From Zymoseptoria tritici IPO323 (lineage: Eukaryota; Ascomycota; Dothideomycetes; Mycosphaerellales; Mycosphaerellaceae): a stretch of DNA of 64,000 bases. Below the pieces are notes generated by a model that did no database searches, was not told where the DNA came from, and saw only the letters and a program-made list of their open reading frames with translations. Position numbers and translations under genes: made by a program. Of the stretch, positions 44,835 through 56,100 are shown one piece after another (within the stretch, counting starts at the first letter, position 1; each line of letters begins with the position of its first letter). The stretch spans positions 1,612,001 to 1,676,000 of the forward strand of contig NC_018209.1 of NCBI RefSeq assembly GCF_000219625.1. Direction: 5' to 3'.

Positions 44835-45362
44835 CATATCAGCGTTCGGAATTGGCGTTCGTTAGTATTTGAAGGACGAACGCTTCCATGAGACAGAGCG
44901 AGGGACGAGCGCCTCTTTGATCGAGTGTGAGAAGAGAAGAGGGACGGGAAGTCGAAATCGAATGTATATCTTCTTTGCAATTTTGGGAACCACTTCGTCT
45001 ACTTTCGAGATAGCTTCGCTCGTAACGTCGCCCCGTCCGCGAAGCCCGCATGATTGCTATTGAGCACTCGTTGAACTACTGTTCCTACCATCGCCGCTCG
45101 AAACGCTAGCACCACCTTTAAGCCTCCAATGCGCTCTCCTTGGCCAATACCTTCCGTCTCGTCTTCGACCCAGACATGCATCGTCGGATTCAAGGCGACG
45201 TGGGACATCCTTGTCGTCCGGGCCGGACCTGAACACGATCCGTTGTCATCCGGATGACCCGGCCTGTCAACGCGTTGGACTTCAAAAGCAACAGATGCAC
45301 ACTCAAATTATGAAGACAGCATCGGTCCTGCAAATTCTCAAGTCACCACCGCTCTGCCTAAT

Positions 45363-46240
45363 ATGCATCTCTCCGCATTTGACCTTGTTTTGATTCTACT
45401 GGCCCAGGCACTCCTCACGGCATTACCTGTTGGCTTCACGAAGCCCGGCTCCTGGATCCGCAGCGCCTCCGTGGCAGTCTCGACCATCCTTATGCTGATA
45501 TCCGTCTTCGGGCGCAAAGATAGCTACGACTGCCTCACGCGAATGGTATTGGTCTTCTCGCCGCCGGCCCTATTCCTACAGAACCTGAACATCTCACTTC
45601 TCCGCCGATGGGACTTTGACTATGCCGGACCACAGCCGCGTGAAATTGGAAAGAGAGAGCCTTCGAGACCGCTTCCGGACTCCGTCTGGAATCGTCTGGC
45701 GTTTGGATTCTCTGCTGCGACGGAGTATCGACACTGCGGAACCCCGTGGGAGGTTGAGAACGTGCCGGCGTTTCGGAAGAGTGATCCCAAGTCCGTGCCA
45801 TCCAGGAGGGAGTTCTTGGTGCGGAGAGGGTTGCTTCTGCTGTGTATATACCTCTTCATGGATCTCCTTGGTGTTCTCGCGAGCCAAGACGTCAACAAGG
45901 CTCCGACGGAGCTCCTCCCATTATTCGGCCGGCTTGAAGACTTTACGATGCGGGAGGTGTTGGATCGACTCGTCTTTGTCGTTCTGTTCTTCGTCTTTGG
46001 CGCTGCTAGTACCACTCTCCATTTTGGATATGGTGGATATCTCTTGGTACTGCTTGGACTCTCGGAGCCGAAGCGATGGCGGCCTGTTGTCAACTTTGAG
46101 CATGGTATGCCCTACTCGATTCGACGTCTTTGGAGGTAAATCGTCATCTGAGGGCTCGTGCCTGCCAGTCGCTGACGATTTGCAGCCACTACTGGCATTT
46201 GTGCTTTAAAGACATGTTTTATCAGCCTGCGAGGTATGTC
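45363..46240 (+). pseudogene. Truncated wax-synthase/MBOAT-like acyltransferase
   Basis: Exon 1 is 45363-46135, the intron is 46136-46185 (CTGAC branch, TTGCAG acceptor) and exon 2 starts at 46186. The protein begins MHLSAFDLVLILLAQ, has several hydrophobic segments (VAVSTILMLISVFG, GLLLLCIYLFMDLLGVL, DRLVFVVLFFVFGAASTTL) and reaches the family hallmark PKRWRPVVN, then RRLWSHYWHLCFKDMFYQPAR. In this family of membrane acyltransferases (fungal wax-synthase/Tri7-type) the catalytic His-containing half continues for another 150 or so residues. Here exon 2 ends at a GTATGT donor at 46234 and the next bases already belong to an opposite-strand gene. It is therefore a 5' fragment, presumably non-functional. 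Confidence 0.7.
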
Positions 46241-46242
46241 GT

Positions 46243-46647
46243 AACCCACAGCTGCTCCCTACTGTCCAGGACGATATTCTGCACATTAACGAAGCAGGTC
46301 GATGGATCCTGGCCTTCCGTGCAGTTCTGGATCTGAGCGTCGGGCCATGGTTGCTCGTTGTTGAAGTCGGTGCACATGACCACATTGCTCAGAGTCTGAC
46401 CCGAGTTCCGAGGGTATGTCAGATATATGTTGTGCTCCGTGTCCACTGCGAGGCCGGTGGGTGCTTGTTGACTGTCATGGACTCCCTGGAGTGCGCCAAA
46501 GACAGCAAAGTCTTGTGGATATGCTCCGCGATTGATGCCTGGGCCGAACGGTCGGAACGAGCCCGCCTCAAGGTCGTAGTACGATGAGTGGACAAGGCGA
46601 GGAAGTCCCAGGGCGAGCGCGAGGAGGCCTGTTCTTGTGAAGGCCAT
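46243..46647 (-). pseudogene. Truncated MRJP/Yellow-like secreted protein
   Basis: ATG at 46647. A signal peptide (MAFTRTGLLALALGLPRLVHS) is followed by the fungal MRJP-like blocks PTGLAVDTEHNIYLTYPRN, SNVVMCTDFNNEQPWPDA, CTEGQDPSTCFVNVQN and VLDSREQLWV. Family members are around 400 residues; this one stops matching at LWV, near residue 135, and then reads TTYLAG to a stop. The break coincides within a few bases with the end of the wax-synthase fragment coming from the other side. The function of fungal MRJP-like proteins is not established. Confidence 0.75.
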
Positions 46648-47412
46648 TTTTGTCGTCGATCTCGATCAGTCGGGATGTTTACCCCAATGTTCGACGACGC
46701 AGAGATGCGATATGTGGTTGTCAGACAGGAAATGGCGGTCTGTCTGGAGATGAAAGTGCCTCGCGGACCTCGAAGCTCTTCCCAATGGCACCGTCATCGT
46801 GATGGTCGATCGCCGGCGATGGCTCCGCTCTTGTCGCCTCAGGCATCACTATTTCCTGACAAAGATCCATTTCCTTCTCGAACACCTGGACCTCTTCTTC
46901 TCTCCGGAAACTTAAAAACCATCGCAGACTGCGTTGTCAAGCCGGCTTGTTTCCTTGAGAGCGTCGACAATGCCGAACGTCTCCTGGAGCGATGCGACAA
47001 ATGCTCCAACGGTTGGTCCGCTTGTCCTCTACACAAGATCGGAACAGATCCGGTGCCTTGAAACAGCAGCGACAGCTCTCTGTCGGGACCGTCAATTTTC
47101 TACGCAAACCTTTCCACGTGGATCTGAGCCGGACAGGAACGCGAGGTGGCGGGAATCCCACTCACGGTCGTCGACGTTCCAAAGCACCTCAAGACGCATG
47201 CTAACGACTCCATGCTGTAGTTCCTTCTCGCGCGAACAGGGAACTCCACGCTCGACTCTCGAAAGGAAGTCCCAAGAATGTCTCTCCCGGCACCGCATCT
47301 CCCACCCACGTCAAGGGTTGATACAGCTAGAAGTGCGGTCGCTCATGATGCGGAGTACTTCGTATTCGTGCTCGGATGTGTGACAAATTCACCGCAAGCC
47401 TGGGCGATAGAT
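46648..47412. other. Upstream region of the MRJP-like fragment, no gene called
   Basis: Several 65-150-codon frames overlap on both strands without domains, signal peptides or convincing splice sites. Nothing else was recognised. Confidence 0.4.
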
Positions 47413-47862
47413 CTACCCTGGATCTGGGGTAACCTTGCGAAATCTTTCCGCAACCATGTGTCTGTGTGTGTCCGTGCGATGCGATGCAGCCTCACCGATC
47501 GACAGCATCTCGTAAATTGTCGAGCATTTTCCTTGCTTGCGATGCCACTCTAGGAGGTCGCCAACGTCACGACTGGCGATGCGCTTTTGCCACGACATGA
47601 GTGCACCTTCTGTCTCGTTCAACACGGATCGACCATGAAATGGACCTGCGCGGCGACAGGCATGCATTGTCTCGCGCATCCCTAGCAAATCTGGCTCAGT
47701 CCTGGAGACAAGGTCCGCCAGGCTGCAATGCATGGTCAGAGCGGCTTCGAAGCCTTCGATAAGTTCGATTATCCACCCACAGGCATTCCATATCCCTGCT
47801 CTGGCCCACGAGCTGGACCCATTGGAGTGAACGTCATAGACCTTGTGACAATTCCATCTCAA
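47413..47862 (-). CDS. Hypothetical protein fragment, weakly supported
   Basis: A 149-codon minus frame reads WARAGIWNACGWIIELIEGFE, DLLGMRETMHACRRAGPF, ALMSWQKRIASRDVGDLLEW and IYEMLSIGE. It is amphipathic and Trp-rich with a normal amino-acid mix, which suggests real coding sequence. There is no ATG at its start in a good context, and a GTGAGG donor occurs at about 47499, so it is probably one exon of a spliced gene. No family is recognised. Confidence 0.3.
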   Translation of the reverse strand: MRWNCHKVYDVHSNGSSSWARAGIWNACGWIIELIEGFEAALTMHCSLADLVSRTEPDLLGMRETMHACRRAGPFHGRSVLNETEGALMSWQKRIASRDVGDLLEWHRKQGKCSTIYEMLSIGEAASHRTDTHRHMVAERFRKVTPDPG

Positions 47863-48047
47863 TCTTAATGCCGAGACTGCAAGGCGTACCTTGGTTCCTC
47901 ACAGAGTTCCAACTTGCTTGGACAATTACTGAACAACTGTCAAAACACATAAGACAGGCTTGGTCGACCACCTTTTCCCGGCGTTGTTCTCGAAAACCCA
48001 CTCATCAAGTCAGCTCGCATCGTCTACAACTTCTCCCTGTCATTGCA

Positions 48048-48956
48048 ATGCTTCCCAAGCTCAGCATAGCCTCTCTGGGGCTTCTCATTTCCACTGTCTC
48101 GGCCGCTTGCAGTGCTGAAGAACGCGTTCGAACCTCTTTGCTGGTTGCCACTGGTGCGGCTGTCCTTTTCCTGTCGTCTTACGACCTTGCTAACCACATG
48201 TATTGCAGCATACAACACCAAACCACCGTTGGCCGCCGTCGAAGCATTCAAACTTGTGAGTCTTCTGGTTCTGTTGCCAAATCTTGCATAAATCGAAGCC
48301 AACGCAGCATGTCAGGTCCCGTGGGGCGCTCCGGACGCTGCTGGTGTGTGTACGGGTACGATGTGAGTCTTGTATGCCGAACGACAGTTTCCGCCATTTC
48401 CTGACAGAGGTACAAGCATTCCCGACGGATCTGGCTGCGCCATTGTCTTTGCGACTACCGGAGAGGGAACGTATGACTTCGCTGGTATGCTTCTTACTCG
48501 TTCACACGTTTCTCAATATGCGGAAAGCTGACGAGACATAGTGGAAACCCGACAGGTGTTCGAGAGTCTGGTAGTCAAGGAAGCGAAACGTTCGTGTCAC
48601 CGGTCCCAGAATATCGGATTCCTCTTCTGACACACCCCTCTAGCATTCACCAACGGCACCGTCCTGCTCAGCGTTGAGGTCCATGTCGGCGCTCCTTACT
48701 ATCTCCCGGTACGAAACGCCCCGCATTGTCTTTGTTCAGGCACACCGATACACCGATACTGATAACATCGTAGTCGCCCGTCAGCTTCCACGGATACGTG
48801 TACATGGATTACAACGACGACTGCCGCATCTACGCTGCCCGAGGCTACGCCGACGTTCCTTCCTCTGTTCTCAACTGGCTGACACCTCAGGCCGTGGGAG
48901 TTCCTGGAGGTGGCCTTGGCTCCGTGTGCATGCCGCTGCCTGTTGGTGGTCAGTAA
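48048..48956 (+). CDS. Small secreted protein, six-exon model, family unknown
   Basis: Proposed exons: 48048-48153, 48209-48255, 48316-48362, 48408-48484, 48644-48708 and 48774-48956 (stop TAA), all in phase, giving 174 residues. The first is a signal peptide (MLPKLSIASLGLLISTVSA). The body includes KPPLAAVEAFKLVPWGAPD, AGVCTGT, SIPDGSGCAIVFATTGEGTY, NGTVLLSVEVHVGAPYYLP and SFHGYVYMDYNDDCRIYAARGY, ending CMPLPVGGQ. There are five or so cysteines. Introns have GTGAGT/GTACGA-type donors. The fourth (48485-48643) is long and might instead contain a 15-nt exon at 48556-48570. Codon phase and coherent protein across all joins support the model. Secretion is inferred; it could be an effector-like or wall protein. 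Confidence 0.6.
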
Positions 48957-49127
48957 GCGAAGGAGTCGGGTACTATGACCGAGGAGAAGAAGGGCCCAGA
49001 GGCGATCTTTATTAAGGACAAAAAAAAACATTTCTTAAAATCAAAGTCGTCGAGTTAGGACTATCGCATTGAGTACGGTAGCGTTATTTATTCTAATAAT
49101 CAGCCCCCCTACAGAATCGTGCCGCTG

Positions 49128-50066
49128 CTACTTACAAAAGTAAGGTTTGCAAAGGCATCGTTCGTTGCCATACTTTGTGAAAAGAACGTCAGCCCAGTGA
49201 CCTTGGACAGCATTGGTATAGACTTGGGCCGTTCTCTTGCAGCCCGCCCTGATGCCGATGCTGACACCATGGTACTTCTGGTCACATTTGCCCATCATAC
49301 AATCGTGGAACTGGTTGTTGCAGTATGATGCCGACGGGGACGCACAGGAATCGTAGCATTTGTCGTGGGCGTCACAACAGTCGGTGAAACTAAACTCTGG
49401 AACCAAGTGGTAATACTTTTCAGGACCGCAGCCGTTTGATGATGCTGGCCGAGCGCCGTGCTTAGTCTTGGCGCAGGATCCGGGGGGGCATCGATATGCG
49501 TCCCTCTTTGTGAGGCTACGGGCATCGAGCATCAGGCCGAGAGAGGCAAACTCCGTGGCACGCCTTTTGAAGGCCTCATCGCCGTAGTTGAACGCGGTCA
49601 GGGCCCTCTCGACCGAGGCGCCATTGCGAGCAGTGAGTGCTGCGTGTTTGCCTTCGCGAATCACACTGACAGCGCCGTCGCAATCGATGGTGAAGACAGA
49701 CGTGACAAGGTTCTGGCCGTTGACAACCTGACCGGATGGTCCGGTGGATGCATCCGTGAGGACGAGATTTCCTTCTTCCGTCCGCGCGACCCAGTGGGGC
49801 GGCGTCTCATCATGCTCAGCTAAGATCAGGTCGTATGCGCCCTGAGGTGCGCTTGCTGGTCGCTGAAAGTAGAAAATGGGCGCATCATCTTCTTGTCCGA
49901 GGTTGTTCGAGGAGAGTTGAAGCTGGTTGCCAATCCTGACAACCGGATGCATGTCTGGATCGACGAGATGAAAGGTGTCCATGGAGGAGTCTGGATTGAC
50001 GTCACAGCCGGCGGTATAATTCAAGACCAGGAGCACTGTGAGTGCCCAGAGCTGCTGGAATCCCAT
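49128..50066 (-). CDS. Secreted phospholipase A2-like protein with Kex2 propeptide site
   Basis: ATG at 50066, 312 residues, no intron. The start was chosen because a signal peptide follows at once (MGFQQLWALTVLLVLNYTAG); the frame is open further upstream without ATG. Residues 22-188 are a propeptide-like region ending in Lys-Arg at 187-188, a Kex2-type cleavage site. The mature part carries the secreted PLA2 active-site motif CCDAHDKCYDSC (catalytic His234-Asp235) preceded by NGCGPEKYYH, and about 14 cysteines for disulfides (CNNQFHDC, CLCKPYFC). These enzymes hydrolyse the sn-2 ester of phospholipids using Ca2+. Secretion and activation by Kex2 are inferred. No RIP damage is seen. Confidence 0.82.
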   Translation of the reverse strand: MGFQQLWALTVLLVLNYTAGCDVNPDSSMDTFHLVDPDMHPVVRIGNQLQLSSNNLGQEDDAPIFYFQRPASAPQGAYDLILAEHDETPPHWVARTEEGNLVLTDASTGPSGQVVNGQNLVTSVFTIDCDGAVSVIREGKHAALTARNGASVERALTAFNYGDEAFKRRATEFASLGLMLDARSLTKRDAYRCPPGSCAKTKHGARPASSNGCGPEKYYHLVPEFSFTDCCDAHDKCYDSCASPSASYCNNQFHDCMMGKCDQKYHGVSIGIRAGCKRTAQVYTNAVQGHWADVLFTKYGNERCLCKPYFCK

Positions 50067-51480
50067 GGCGGGACGTGCGACTGGATGTTGGCTGGAGGTG
50101 CGGACTGTGGAAGCGACTTGTTGGAATGCCGAGTGATGATTGTTTGCAAGACAGAATTTGAGGAGCAAGAAGACCTTCCTTTATACTCCTCCCTCCTCAC
50201 TCTGGGCACGACGGCGTTGTAGGTACTCTTGAACACGTGTGCTAGGCTATGCAGTGAATTCGTCAAGTGCATGTAATAGCACAAACGAGCTTCTAGCATC
50301 AGGCTTCTTGTTGGTCTGGTTACCAATGGGAAACCGGTCTCCACCACCACCAACTAACAGGCCGGGCAGTCCTTACCAACTGCACTAGTGGTATACACCA
50401 GATTACATAAGGAATTTGGGGGCCAAAATGATGCGTTTTGGGAAGGGAGACGACGTCGTTTCGACGCCCAAATTCCCGCTCGAAATGACAACCCTAAGTC
50501 CTATATGCATTCCTTAGACATCATCTTCACCTCGCCGCCCTCGTTGCCCTCGTTGCCCGCGTCCGATTGGCCGCGGAGCTGTTCCCGGCTAGTTACCAGG
50601 TGGCGAATGAGTCTAACCAACACTAACCAAACGGCCAGCGAGTGCTCACCAAACCAACCATCAACCACACCAACCATAACCAGCCACCAACCCTACCACA
50701 CCAACAAGAAGCCTGTCTAGCATGCTGACCACGAGTTCTCTTCGTCCATGAAGAAAACCTCGAGCTACCCACATGCGGGCCACGACCCTTGATGGTCGCG
50801 TGTGCGGAGGCTGCTTTGCTGTTGGCCAACAACAACGACAAGAGCAGCGCGATTGAGGGATGTTGCAACCGCGCAGTCCGTACCCTGCTTGCACGCCTGT
50901 CAAACGTGACTGTGGTCGACCACGGGCAAGAACGCAGCTTCGTTGTTGGTCGGCAGTCTCGGGGAGAATGAACTCTGATTGAGGACCCTGTGATTGCTGT
51001 ACTCTGATCCCCCGGTTTTCGCCATGCGAGAGGGACCTGACATAGGTACACGCCATTGGTCAACAGTTTCAAGAAGAGTTATGTAGGAAGGCCCTTGCAG
51101 TGGTCGTATTCATGCCCCAGCAGTCCAAGTGGTAGTAAACAGCATGCCTAGACCATTTTTGAGCTCGAATCGACAATGGCTCTGCAAGGATTAAGGAAGT
51201 GTTCATCTGCTCGCGGCTCTGCCGAATACTCGAGCGCCAGGATGTGCTTGCACGAATGGATGGTAGGACTCGCAGACACGTGCAAGAATGATACGCCGTG
51301 TCATGGGTAGACCCTGCAAGCCGAGATGGACGGAGTGTGAGGGTAGTGTAACCAGGTAGCAACCAACACGTGCGAGTAGTCTGTATACGAACCTACCGAG
51401 TGTAACGAAGGGAGGCAAAAGGGACCAAAAGGGAATGTGTGCGCCAAGCCTCGCTTGGGGCAGCCTCGGGTCTGCATCGG
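50067..51480. other. Right flank of the genic island, no gene called
   Basis: This contains the upstream region of the PLA2 gene, then a CCAA-rich stretch (about 50620-50705). Open frames on either strand lack domains. RIP composition starts at about 51500. Confidence 0.45.
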
Positions 51481-53111
51481 GTCTATATCGGGCCTAGAAC
51501 AGGCCCGCTTTAGGCCCAGATAGTCGTTCCCTAATAGTATCCCTCCCTCCCCTAGCGGCCTATCCTTAGGTCGTAAAAGAAAATAGTAAAAAGAAACTTA
51601 ATTATACGAGGTACGAGTACTATTTTATCGAAGACTATAGCTATCTTTCTATAACGATAGGAATGTAATAAAGGTCTCTTTTAATTAGTTTTCCTAATAA
51701 AAAGAGGGATCTATTAAAGCTTACTTTTAATTAGTCGTTATATTATTATACTATTATAATATTATATTATTACCTTAGGTAAGGTAAGCTTCCTTACTAT
51801 ACTTCTACTATAGAAGAAAAAAAAGAGGCGTTATATTATTATATTATTATATTATTATATTATTATATTATTATATTATTATATTATTATATTATTATAT
51901 TATTATAGGTAAATAATATATATATAAGAGTTTAGAGTCTATATTAGATATAGTAAGTTCGATAAGGAAGTAGCCTAAAACCTTATAGGAAGCGTAGAAA
52001 AGAATATAGGCTACTAAGATAAAGTATAGGGCTACGCTATATATTAAAGAAGGGCGCTAGTTCCTTATAATACCCCCCTCCTCCTAGTATACTAGTAAAA
52101 CGTTAGTATCCGACGTAAAGGCGTCGGGTTATTTACCCTCTCTTCTAAAACTATTTAGAATTATCTAATTAGCTAAAATTTCCTCCTATTATCTACTCTT
52201 TCCTTCGTATTATTATATATCCGGTCGTAAACTATTAGAACCTAATATAATACGCCCGCTACCCTTTACTCTACTCTACTCTTTTCTAGTATTATCGAGA
52301 AGTTAATAATATATAGAAAATACGCCTATAGAGCTCGGAATTAGATATAAATACTCTACCCCCCCTCTTCTTTTTATAGCTAGTATCGCTATATTATTAA
52401 AGTAAGTTTTTAATCTAAAGGTTAATAGTTCTAGCCCGTCGCCTCTATTTAGGATCCTAGCGTTTTACTAATAGAATTATAGATATTATTCCTTTTCGGC
52501 TAGAATAATAATAATCTAGGTCCTACTATAAACTTCCTAGCCGCCCCTAATAACTAACTACTATCCGCCCCTAGTCCTCCTCTAGTAGTACCCGCCCTAA
52601 ACTAGCTACGTACCGCTATCTATTACGAGCCCTATACTAAAAGCGGAATTAATAATATTATATAAGTAGTATAAAATATATTCTACCTATTTCCCTTTAG
52701 ACCCTACTAATAAACTTAAATAGGCCGCTCCTACGCGTATATAAGCTACTACGCTAAGCGAAAGAACTACGCTAAACTATAAGTCTATTCCGGAGTTTAC
52801 TCGAAAGTCCTTACTAATAGCCTAGTTCTTAATTCGCTTATATCGCGTATACTCTATAGACCCGCGCTATTACTTAGTAGATAGCTTAACTATCTCCGGC
52901 CTCTACCTAAAAATCGTCGGCTAATCTAATTATAGTGATAATACTTATAATAGTTTAGGTACTACTCTTAAGGCTTAGAAGGCTTTAAAGCCTATATTAG
53001 TAGCTAGTTTACTTTCTATATAAGTTCTTATTATTCCTAATCGAAAAGCCCCGCTAACTACTTATAAAAGTCCGGTAGCCTTAGAGATTACTTATTCTAT
53101 AAAGGAGGTCG
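51481..53111. repeat. AT-rich, heavily RIP-mutated repeat of unknown type
   Basis: TA, TTA and CTA/TAG steps dominate and no reading frame longer than a few tens of codons survives on either strand. Damage is heavier than in the Gypsy and LINE elements. It ends where LINE-A copy 2 begins. The original element cannot be named from what remains. Confidence 0.55.
51829..51906. repeat. 8-bp microsatellite (TTATATTA)n
   Basis: About nine to ten uninterrupted TTATATTA units inside the AT-rich block. The same unit occurs in degenerate form at about 51735-51775. Confidence 0.85.
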
Positions 53112-56100
53112 TTATTGTTTGTTGTTTGTTTGTTTGTTCTATTTACGTCCTGTAGGAGTCTATAACTATGTAGGACGGCTGTCTCGCGACAGTAGTCTAT
53201 CTATGTACAATCGTTGTTCTCTCGTATCTCTTAACCTTAGGGAAAGACCCGTGCCTAGGATAGTAGCTAGCTAGTATCGAAGGACTTTAAAGAAAGACAA
53301 ATAAGGAAAAGTAAAAGGAGTGTAGGCTAGACGGTCTCGTCTTCGCCTCTTGCTAGGTGCTAGGACCTAGAAGCAATCTTTGTATCCGAGAGAAAGGTAG
53401 TAAGGTGTTTCCGGAGTTCCTTATCTTCTACTATTGCTAGTAGAGATTGTGCTTATCGTAGCGGTAGTAGCCTAAATACATCGTAGATAGGGCAGCTATA
53501 TACGAGGTGTTCTGCTGTTTCTCGTCGTCCGTAAGGGCAGTCTGGCGTCGTTACGTGTCTAAAGCGATAGAGATAGGACTTTAGGTATCCGTGTCCTAAT
53601 AGGATAGTATAGAAGGCACTAGTTAAAGCGCGTCTTCCTCCTATTCTATGTTTTCCTAGCGAGCTCTATAGAAATCGACTAAGGTAGCTATTTGTATTCC
53701 TAGGTACCTTATTAATCTCCCGTTGTCTTGCTATTTCGTATTAGGTTTTCCAGACGCTAAAGAGATCGTCTTTTGCGTAGTTAGCCCTCTCGTGTTCTAC
53801 GAAATGCTTGTATTGTCGGAGTCGATAATAGAGTAGTTGTATCTGTGTTCTCTATCGTTTTTGCGGAAGTATCTCTCTCGAGTCCTCGTGTCGGACTTCT
53901 CGCGTATCTGAAGGCGCGCTTTAGATAGCGAGTCTTACGGGGTAGTTTTCGGGTAGCTTTGCTACGCGTAGAGAGTATAAAATTAACTGTCTCTCTAGGC
54001 GTAGATCCGGGGGGAAGAGATTTAACTCTACTTCGGACGGGACGTTTAGGGCGGTACGGAAAACGCCTAGGATCTTTCTACAAGCTTTACTTTATAGAGA
54101 TACTAGAGGTTTTATACTCTTTTTCGACCGCTACTAAACCGGGGCCCCGTAGTCTGCTATTGTAGTAACGTAGGCTAGGTAGATCTTTCTTAACGATATA
54201 GAAGATAGACCGCGTTCGGTATTTGCTAGTCTTTCTAATCGATAGAATGCCGCTTGTGCTTGTGCCGATCTTATTATAATGTGCTCCTTAAAGGTAAGAC
54301 CGGCGTCTAGCTAAATCCTAAGCTACCTTATTACTTTCTTTGCCGGGCGAACAATATCGCCGTTTGGAAGAATTACCGGGCAATCGGACCCTTTCCCTTT
54401 CAAGAAGTATACTAGGTCTATCTTTGCTAGGTCGAAAGCAATCGAGTTCTTCTTTCCTAGGTCTATTAGCCTTCTTGCCTTACGTTCTAGTACCTTAGAG
54501 TTCTTCTTAAGGGACGTAGACGAGGTAGATAGTCTAATATCGTCGACGTAGGAACTAGGAGTAACTCCTTATAGCGAGAAGAATATATCGCGCGTATAGA
54601 TAAGAAAGAGGATAGGAGATATCAGGCTACCTTACGGAACGCCGATCTCTACGTCCTAGAATTCCTATATCTGTCCGTCGAATGCTATTCGTAGGCGTCT
54701 ATTACTTATAAACGACTAAACCTAACGTATAAGGCTATGCGGAAGCCTTAACTAGATTATTATTCTTAACAGTCGGTTCTTTGTAACGTAGTCGTATGCT
54801 CCTCTTACGTCGAGGAAGATAACCGAAGTCTTCTTTTTCTTTCTTCGATTCTCCTCGATTTCGTTCGTTAAGAGAAGCACCGTATTAATAGCCGATTTCT
54901 TCTTTCGCCCTCCTAACTACGAGTCGTGTAGAAGGGGCTTCGTCTCTACGATAATCCCTAGGCGTTTTGCGAGTATTCTCTCGCTAATCTTGCCGAGATA
55001 GTTTAGGAGAGAGATAACTTAGTAGGCCTTAGGGACCGAATAGTCTGGTTTTCCTAGCTTTGCTAGAACTACGCCTGTCGCAACTTTCCAGCATCGGGGG
55101 TAGTGTCCTTCGTCGAGTAGCCTTCTGTATATACGTAGAAAGGTAATAGGAATAGCGCCGTACGCTTTACTAATAATAGCTTACGTAATACCGTCTAGGC
55201 CCGGCGTTTTTCCTTTTACTATCTTCGTACTATAGGCGGCAGCGAGTTCCTCTTCGGTTAGCATAGTCCAGCCCTAATCCCCGGCTGTATACGCTTCCTA
55301 ACGGCTAGGTAGATGTTCCTCGGTAGGAGGGCGCGGAAATAAGGCTTCGGAGAAGGCCTTACATTTCCCCTCGAAAGAATCTTCGTTATTTATCGTAGGT
55401 ATCTATCTTCGGCTGCTATTCCTAGTATAGGACATAGCTTTAAAGATAGATTTCGAGTCTTCTTTTTCGAGGAAAGCGTTCTAGTGGTTCTTCTTAGCTG
55501 CTTTAATAGCTTGGAAGTACTCGTTTCTCGCTTTCATATACGCCTCTTTCTCGTCTGGCGTCGGCGTACGTCCGTTGGTAAAGGTCTGTCTATATGTTCT
55601 AGACATTGTACAGCGTAGCGTGCGTAGCTCTCTATTCTACTAAGGTTTTACGCAGGCATATACTACTTTCTCTAGGATTGCTCCCCGCATCGATTCGGTA
55701 ATACACGAGGTAAAGGAGTCTGCGATGTCGTCGAGGGAGTTCGTATAGTTAATAGACGTCGCCTTGCTTATTAGGAGATCTGTAAACAGTTCCTAATCTG
55801 CGGAAGCTATATCTAGAACTACTTTCTTCTGTTAGGCTCGATCTTGCGCGCTAATAAGGTCTATAGATATAGCCTTATAGTCTGAGCCTGTCGGAATCGT
55901 TCTCTAGTCGATTTCTTTCGTAGATAAGGATCCTCTTATAAACGTAAGGTCTAGGACCGACTCTGCGTCTAGGTGCGGCCTATAGAAGGTCCCGACACCT
56001 ATCGTATTACGTAGAGTAAAGCCCTAGTCTTCTATCTACTCTATAAATTCGCGGGCACTAGTAGTATCCTTTCCCCTCGGATCCTAGGACGGGTGTCTAA

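Larger units (their letters stand above)
44378..45362. other. Intergenic region with a tandem duplication and a short telomere-like tract
   Basis: No gene is recognised. It contains the 36-bp duplication at 44687-44758 and CTAGGGTTAGGGTT at 44821-44834. Open frames on both strands lack domains. Confidence 0.5.
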
